From NCBI GenBank assembly GCA_916610825.1, contig OU744451.1, forward strand, positions 3,332,345-3,396,344: DNA of 64,000 nt. The letters run 5' to 3'. Below the pieces are notes generated by a model. The model saw only the letters and a list, made by a program, of their open reading frames with translations, ran no database searches and had not been told where the DNA came from. Of the stretch, positions 57,360 through 64,000 are shown one piece after another (position 1 is the stretch's first letter; each line of letters begins with the position of its first letter). Position numbers and translations under genes: made by a program. The DNA comes from Haliclystus octoradiatus. Lineage: Eukaryota > Cnidaria > Staurozoa > Stauromedusae > Haliclystidae.

Positions 57360-59015
57360 ATGGGTCGCCCTAAAAAGATTCCTCGAGTATTTCGTGGCAA
57401 TCGCTATACTGGTTCTCTTCAACCGCAAGAGGCTTGTTCTTCTGCCAATGAAGTTGACAAGGCTACTGCCTCTTCCAGTAAGGTTAATCCTGAAGCTCCT
57501 GACGAAAGGTATGCCAACGTTCCCTCTGGCAACAGAATAATGGATGTGAACAACATTATTAATTTCATCCAGTTATTAGTTTGTGGTACCTGTGGCAGCC
57601 CTCTTCAGTATAAATCTGAAAAACTGAAAGGTCAATCGTCCTCCATCTCCTTCTTGTGTGGCTGTGAAAAAAGTATGTCTCTTCAGTCCACCAACAACTG
57701 CGAAAAATCACTGAGAAAGCAATCAAATGACAGACTCCAATTTGCATGTTATGAAATTGGTGTCCATTATGAAGGTGCAAAGAGAATGTGTGCATCCCTT
57801 GATTTACCCCCACCTGTATCATCACCTTGTTGGCAGGACAATGCAAGACGGTTATGCAATGCCTTCAAGCTTGAAGCAGAAAAGAGCATGCAAAAGGCTG
57901 CTAAAGAAATCATTGCGGCACAAGGAAAAAAGATAACGGTATCTTGTGACGGAACTTGGCAACGACGAGGTTTCTCTAGCAAAAACGGTGTCATGACAAC
58001 AGCAACTGTAAACGGATTGTCATCGAAAATCATTGACTATGAAGTTCTCTCAAATCATTGTACGACTTGCATGAAGAAAGATCCATCACCTCATAACTGC
58101 AACAAAAACCATATTGGTTCTGCTGGAGCTATGGAGCCTGAAGGTATGAGCCGGATTTTTAACCGCTCTGAAGATAAATACGAACTGCAGTATTCAGGAT
58201 ATCTTGGTGATGGTGACTCAAAAGGTTTTAGTAGGGTAGCATCTGCTGTACCACCCATTTATAAAGATTGCAAAATCCAAAAGCTTGAATGTGTGGGACA
58301 CATCCAGAAAAGAATGGGATCACGATTGATGACACTTGTGTCTAATGTAAAAAAGCAAGAATTCATGACAAAAACAGGCACCAAGGTGAAAGGCATTCAT
58401 GGACGGAACAAGTTGACCAAGAAAGTCATTCTCAGAATCCAAGGGCACTATGGTGCTGCTATCAGGGACCACCCTGGAGATGAAGATGGTATGAGAAAAG
58501 CTATCTGGGCTATTTACCACCACAAGGCGGGAGACCATAAAAAGTGTGGGGCATGGTGTCCCGTGAAAAGCAAAAAAAAGCCTTCAACACCAGTACTACC
58601 AGACTATGTTCTAGAGACAATGAAGCCAGTATTTGAAGGTCTGTCGGACACAGAACTGTTGGGCAAATGTTTACATGGAGGGACGCAAAATGTAAACGAG
58701 TCCTTCCACAACATCATCTGGAGCCATTGTCCAAAAGAGACGTTTGTAGGTTCCGATAGACTTAGACTGGCCACTGCTGCTGCAACGATACAGTACAACG
58801 ATGGTCTGGCACCAAAGCTGGATGTTCTGAAGTTTCTTGGTGTCACTGGAAGCATCTACACCAAAGCATATTATTACGAAGCTGATAAAAAACGGATTAA
58901 AAAATCTCATGTTACTGATGAGCAAAAGAAAAAACGTCGATCACGTCAACTGAAAACAAGTAGCGGTAACACAAAGGACGATTATGCCCCAGGAATGTGT
59001 GCTAATGCAGAATAG
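57360..59015 (+). CDS. Intact Mutator-like transposase
   Basis: 551 residues in a single exon. The N-terminus is GRPKK (basic, AT-hook-like). A region of paired cysteines (VCGTCGSPL, FLCGCEKS) follows at about 74-105. The catalytic part has SCDGTWQRRG (D197), NGLSSKIIDYEVLS, a C-x-x-C/H cluster, GAMEPEGMSRIF, YLGDGDSKGF (D284/D286), KLECVGHIQKRMG, GRNKLT, KCLHGGTQNVNESFHNIIW (E447) and a basic C-tail. This matches the Mutator-like transposase family widespread in animals. The acidic residues are candidate DDE residues; in such enzymes they cut DNA at the element ends. No inverted ends were found around it, so it may be an immobile or domesticated copy, or its ends may be degraded. It is unrelated in sequence to visible parts of the MULE at 43867. 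Confidence 0.8.
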   Translation: MGRPKKIPRVFRGNRYTGSLQPQEACSSANEVDKATASSSKVNPEAPDERYANVPSGNRIMDVNNIINFIQLLVCGTCGSPLQYKSEKLKGQSSSISFLCGCEKSMSLQSTNNCEKSLRKQSNDRLQFACYEIGVHYEGAKRMCASLDLPPPVSSPCWQDNARRLCNAFKLEAEKSMQKAAKEIIAAQGKKITVSCDGTWQRRGFSSKNGVMTTATVNGLSSKIIDYEVLSNHCTTCMKKDPSPHNCNKNHIGSAGAMEPEGMSRIFNRSEDKYELQYSGYLGDGDSKGFSRVASAVPPIYKDCKIQKLECVGHIQKRMGSRLMTLVSNVKKQEFMTKTGTKVKGIHGRNKLTKKVILRIQGHYGAAIRDHPGDEDGMRKAIWAIYHHKAGDHKKCGAWCPVKSKKKPSTPVLPDYVLETMKPVFEGLSDTELLGKCLHGGTQNVNESFHNIIWSHCPKETFVGSDRLRLATAAATIQYNDGLAPKLDVLKFLGVTGSIYTKAYYYEADKKRIKKSHVTDEQKKKRRSRQLKTSSGNTKDDYAPGMCANAE

Positions 59016-59800
59016 ACAACTATTTATTATTTTGTTATGAATTAAATCATAATTGCAATATATTTTGATCAATTTCTTCAAAAAACACATATGATTTTGA
59101 TTTATTATGATTTTGTATTATTCCTTATTGTTTTCCTTTGTTTTCCCGGACATCGATTTTTTGCTATTTTGGCTATATTGATGGAGTTATATTTTGGCTT
59201 GTGGTGGGGCTACATGGCTCAAATTTGGGCAATATGTGCCCTGATACCACCTTTCAATATTTGTAGTAGATTAACACTATGCTTGAAATATTTATTTTTA
59301 TTTACCAGATTGAATCTTTCGATTCTACTCGCGAAAAGGCCGAAACTGATAATTTTGAAATATTTCATATCATATAATTTATTTAAGGTTCTTCTAGTGC
59401 CACATTGTTTATTATGATACTGTTGACAATATACTGTGGTTAGAAACTATTGCTGCTAGCCAATTTAGAGAAACAACTCATTGTTTGAGGGGTAATATTT
59501 CCAATTGCTACCATCTTTAATCACGTGACCAATTGTGATAATGACCTCAAATTTTGGTTTCATAGTGATCATAAGATTAATGCAACATGTTGCAAAAAAA
59601 ATTTTCAAAATTGCTTATTTTTATTTTTATCAATCCTATAAATTAAAAGATTTTATCTTGAAGTTTGTATTTATTTTAATTATTTACCTATAGTAACTTG
59701 AAAATGATTGATTTGAATCAATCGAAACGTTGTTGTAATAAAAATACATTGTTGGTATTGACTTTTGTTTTAAATTGTACACCTTTGAGGACGCTTATCC

Positions 59801-60265
<465 letters not shown>

Positions 60266-60715
60266 ATATGGCGAAAGAATTAACAGCTGAATGTTTGTTT
60301 AAAAGGTCATGATTTTATAGTTTGTTTAAAATTTTCCAATGGCATGATAGATTTGATGACGTTACTATACATATTCCATAGAACAGAAGCAGAATGTCTG
60401 AAGGCTCGAAGTCCATAACTATCAAGTTTGTATTTTGGAATGAACAGCTCACTCTTGTTTGTTGATCTCAATGCTCTTTCGGTTTGTAATATTAAATTAT
60501 TGAAGATAAGTAGTTAGGTGCGAAGTTGTTCAGTGCCTTGTAGGTGATTAAGAGTATTTTGAAAGTTATTCTATGTTCCACTGGCAGCCAGTGAAAATCG
60601 AGCTGAGAAGGTGTAACTTGATCAAAATTTCGTGTGAGGGTCACAATCCTTGCTGCTGTGTTCTGAATCCATTGTAATTTTCTGATTTGTTTAGTTGCAA
60701 TGTTGTATAGCAAAG
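60266..60715 (-). mobile_element. L2/CR1-like LINE C-terminal fragment
   Basis: The minus strand reads IRKLQWIQNTAARIVT, FHWLPVEHRITFKILLITYK, ALNNFAPNYLSSII, and after a short break KYKLDSYGLRAFRHSASVLWN and PLENFKQTIKS before a stop. It is the LINE C-terminus with W-N-x-x-P-type end. Its 3' end becomes the (AAT)n tract. 5'-truncated. The stretch 60716-62100 shows no gene; only a small inverted repeat AACCGTGGT/ACCACGGTT at about 61711-61777. Confidence 0.8.
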
Positions 60716-62104
60716 CATTGCGGAAATCTTATCTTGATGTAATGAGAGCATGTATGATAGACTCTGCACAGTATGATAGACATCGTACTATTACTTGGTT
60801 CCTAGATTCTCACAACCAATCTTGGTTTAATAAAAGCTATTTTATAATTCAGGTTTGTTACATTTTTACAAAGATTTTATCATTATTATGTTAAACGATT
60901 TTATTTATTTGGATCATTAGATTTATTACATATTTACAACGATTATGATATTTGATATTTGATTGCCAAAGAATTTATATCTATTGTATATTATGGAGTT
61001 TACACAGTACTGCTAGATTTTTATTGTTAAGAGTGTATGGAATTTATAGATTTATGGTTAAAAGTTCATGGAGTTGTTTACCAAAGAATTACTAGAATTG
61101 GTCAATATGATTATGTTGAAAAGTTGAATTGATTTATCAATAATCATCAAATGATAGTTTATGTGTGATCATTAATTAAGTTATAAAGAAATTATTAATC
61201 CACATCATATATTGCTGAATATATTTTGTTTAGAATTTATAAATATGGCTTGATAAGTTTTATTTATTAGATATTTCATAGTTATATCTAAAGCATACTT
61301 CTTTAAAAAGGGACGAATGTCACTAGTACAATTAATGATAGTAAATAGTTAATGATAGATTAATAGTTTGTTTACAATATTGATCATCTAGATCAATATT
61401 ACAACGGATATCGTTATGAGTTTTAAAACAGTTGAGATATTGTTTTCCATAAAAATTTGTATAGCTGAGTAACAAATAGTCGTGTTTTAGTTAAATGTTA
61501 TATTAAATAATCTCTTTAACTTCATAGTATATCAATTTATTCGTTTACTTACTTTTATCTCACAGCTACAACTATATATAAATTGGTATAAGTAGCGTTG
61601 TGACAATAGTGTTATTGGCCCCAAAACACAGAGGCATTAGTCTAACTTCTGTTAAAATGATCATTAATAAAGAACAGAGGCCATTAGAAAATTTTTCTAC
61701 CGCTATGTGAAACAGTAACCGTGGTGAAAATCAAGCCACGCCCAAAACGTGCCACTACTTAAAAACCACGGTTCTAAAAATATATATCATCGAATATGTC
61801 ACTTGAAAAGTGGCTGAGAAAAAGTGGAAAAAAGTAGAACCGCATATACACACTCACATAAACCCATATGTAATAAATACACCCATGCGCAGTTATCATA
61901 TTAAAGCCTACAATCTTCTCTCCGTTTTGTATAGTGTTCATGACAGCTAAACAACCTATATGCATTTTTACTTGATAATCTTATTGAGCTGAAACAAATC
62001 CTACTTCATGAATATCAAGATATGATGCTATATATGGCTTCGTAAATTTTTATTATTTATTACATATGAACTTTTTACTGAACTTTAATTTATTTCCGTT
62101 TAAA

Positions 62105-62755
62105 TCGGTTACCAGTCGTATCGTCCAGTAGTGATATCGTCCATTTCCAAGAACGTCCTACCGAATACCATAACGTCCAGTTTCGAAAAGGTCAAGGTTT
62201 ACTAACAGCTATAGATAATTCACTACGTTATTTAATAAATCAAAAACGACAGTTTATATTGACATACATATTAATTATAAAACATGAATAACTCTCAAGG
62301 GCATTAATATTAGTGTGTTGTTTTCGTCAATTTTCAAAATTTTACGCGTTCATTCCAATTAAGGCCAATGAAAGTTTGGTCAACTTACAATAAGTAAATG
62401 ATGTATAAACCGTCTGTTTAATACTAGGTCTTGTGAAATCTCTTCTTTTAATTCTCTAAAACATGTGTTCAAGTTTGTAATACATTGGTCTATTTAGCGT
62501 TGTAGTTTCATTGACTTGTTTACGAATTTTCACGCGATCGGCTTCCAGCGCGCATTTTGGTCAAGTTATAATTCTCATGATTAATATCTGATTTGATGCA
62601 ATCACCTCCACTAGTATTCAATTCAAGAAGAATATATTTTTAAATTAATTAATTAATCCAGCTGGAAATGAAGAAATAACTTTTTTGTGACTGGACGTTA
62701 TTGTAAACAAAGAATATGGACGATGTCCCGACTGGACGTTATGACCGGATACATT
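62105..62755. repeat. About 650-bp unit with inverted ends rich in cgtccagt
   Basis: The left arm (about 62105-62191) contains cgtatcgtccagtagtgat, atcgtccat and taacgtccag. The right arm (about 62686-62752) contains the inverses ctggacgtta, atggacgatgtcccgactgg and acgttatgaccgg. The arms align over about 65 bp. It is probably a MITE-like element. No target duplication was assigned. Confidence 0.6.
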
Positions 62756-62809
62756 TAAATCAGGGCAAACGGTTTAAAAGGAAATATCTAAACTGCTGCA
62801 AGCGATATT

Positions 62810-63300
62810 TTACACGCGAAATGTTTTGTGCTTTACAAAATAAGCTTCGATCGTTTCCTTTTATATATATCCCTTTGTGCGTTGATATTGTGATGTCCCA
62901 TATGGTTAGAACTTTTATACAGCGTATGGTACCTGTTTGAAGGTCAAAATCGCTCTGTCATACCGAGTCGACTCTTTCATATAGAAATACTTTGTGCTTT
63001 ACAAAATAGGCTTCAATCGATTCCTTTTGTATATCCCCTTGTGTATTGATATTGTGATGTGGCATATGGTTTCTAGAAAATTTGCACAGCGTCTGGTACC
63101 TGTTTGAAGGTCAAAATCGCTCTGACACACCCATTCTGTGCTTGCTTTTAGTAATATTTTGTGCTTTTCAAAATGGGCTTCGACCGTTTCCTTTATATGT
63201 CCCTTTGTGTGTTCATATTGTGATGGGCCATATGGTTTCTATCAATTTTGCGCAGCATTTGCACCTGTCTGATGGACGCAATTGCACTGTCACTGAGTAG
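62810..63300 (+). repeat. Three-copy tandem repeat, about 168 bp
   Basis: The marker tttgtgctttacaaaata recurs at about 62824, 62992 and 63160 (last one cttttcaaaatg). Shared blocks are tttcctttt..ta, ttgtgatg..ccatatggtt and cctgtttgaaggtcaaaatc. Copies differ by 10-20 percent, so it is older than the other tandem arrays. Short open frames (FCALQNKLRSFPF and FCAFQNGLRPFPL) are similar between copies but interrupted in copy 2. No known protein is recognised. Confidence 0.85.
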
Positions 63301-63761
63301 GTGTTTATTATATTTTAAATTAAGATTCCCATGGTAGAGTGACATTTTTAAAAAAGTAATAGAAAAGAAGACGTTGAATTTACAGAAAAGTAATAGAAAA
63401 GCTATAATTTTAACGATAATGACACCTATTGCGTGTAGATTTCATCATGAAAAGAACAAATTTTATTTTAAAAAAAGAATCACTACAACACACATAATCT
63501 ACTATTATCATATGCTGAGATGTGATCTAATATTTTCAGTGATGCATCATTTTAACATAATTAATTCCATATAAATCAAATAATTTAATCCCGATTTAAA
63601 ATACATTTCCCATGGCAAAAGATTGAAATATGTTTCAGATTGATAAATCTTATTGTGATCAACATTTGCGCATATGTAATGAGGCTTTTTAAATAATTTA
63701 ATAATTTTTTACGTAATAGTTATTTTTTAAATAATTTATTTGATGCAGAGTATCAAATAAT

Positions 63762-64000
63762 CAACCGAATTTTAGCTGTTATTAAAACTAATCAATCGTA
63801 ACGCAGGAAAATACATACAAGTTAATTAGTAGATTCTCGCAGGATTCTATCAGTATTGTATGTAGACGAAATAGACGGAGTGAAATCTAGAAAACTAGAA
63901 AAGATAATCATCATTTGAAAAGCTATAAAGAGTGTCCACAAGAAATCAAAGATAAAGATATGGGTATGTAGTATCAACACAAATTAGCAAATTATAAATT
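63762..64000 (+). repeat. Dispersed repeat, copy 2, cut by the window end
   Basis: It matches 25586-25824 in the same orientation with about 85 percent identity by eye, over 38 kb away. Both end gataaagatatgggtatgta followed by attagcaaattataaatt. The 63301-63761 stretch before it has no recognised feature. Confidence 0.75.

Noticed and set aside
57565-58925. Several 60-90 codon ORFs overlapping the Mutator-like transposase
   Set aside because: They are shadows of the 551-codon frame on other frames or the opposite strand.
61711-61777. Small inverted repeat aaccgtggt/accacggtt as a terminator or MITE
   Set aside because: Too short and with no flanking duplication; may be chance.

Overview
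This window is eukaryotic, AT-rich nuclear DNA, most probably from an invertebrate animal. The coding segments are short exons with GT/AG borders. They encode extracellular metazoan modules (PAN/apple-like, thrombospondin type 1 = TSP1, chitin-binding Peritrophin-A, fibrinogen-related). The rest is dominated by animal-type mobile elements (L2/CR1-like and RTE-like LINEs, Penelope-like elements, a Gypsy relic, hAT-, pogo- and Mutator-like DNA transposons), satellites and microsatellites. The species cannot be named from the sequence.

Two paralogous secreted-protein genes lie in tandem on the + strand. Gene A (about 3.1-20.5 kb) starts with a TATA box, a 106-codon signal-peptide/PAN-like exon and a 22-bp microexon. 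It continues with an array of TSP1 exons and a terminal exon coding one Peritrophin-A domain. Gene B (31.5-42.4 kb) starts with the same promoter, first exon and 22-bp microexon, followed by eight intact TSP1 exons, but ends in two exons of a fibrinogen-related domain. All TSP1 exons and both alternative C-terminal modules use phase-1 borders, so exons can be gained, lost or swapped without breaking the frame. In gene A most TSP1 exons sit in a 395-bp tandem repeat organised as alternating types (a 790-bp higher-order unit). In gene B a 1,123-bp block of three exons is duplicated. Some repeat exons are broken, and decayed TSP1 relics follow both arrays.

The introns and flanks record many insertions. 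They include a Penelope-like element with an empty site in the paralogous introns, a 384-bp element whose 8-bp target duplication copied a splice donor, a second copy of it with its own 8-bp duplication, and a 251-bp hAT-type MITE. A pogo-type MITE sits inside a LINE, and a LINE fragment sits inside a Gypsy integrase. Between the genes are a 169-bp satellite and a full-length RTE-like LINE with an intact 999-codon ORF and 12-bp target duplications.

Downstream of gene B are a 4.65-kb Mutator-like element with long inverted ends and 9-bp target duplications, inserted in what looks like a hammerhead ribozyme motif. A 1.6-kb (ATT)n tract follows a LINE 3' end. After it come a 1.7-kb direct duplication carrying tRNA-like sequence, a scrambled Penelope-like locus, an intact 551-codon Mutator-like transposase, a minus-strand LINE end with an (AAT)n tail, and tandem and inverted repeats up to the window edge. 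All exon-joining, family assignments and RNA folds are readings of the sequence by eye; no search or folding program was run.
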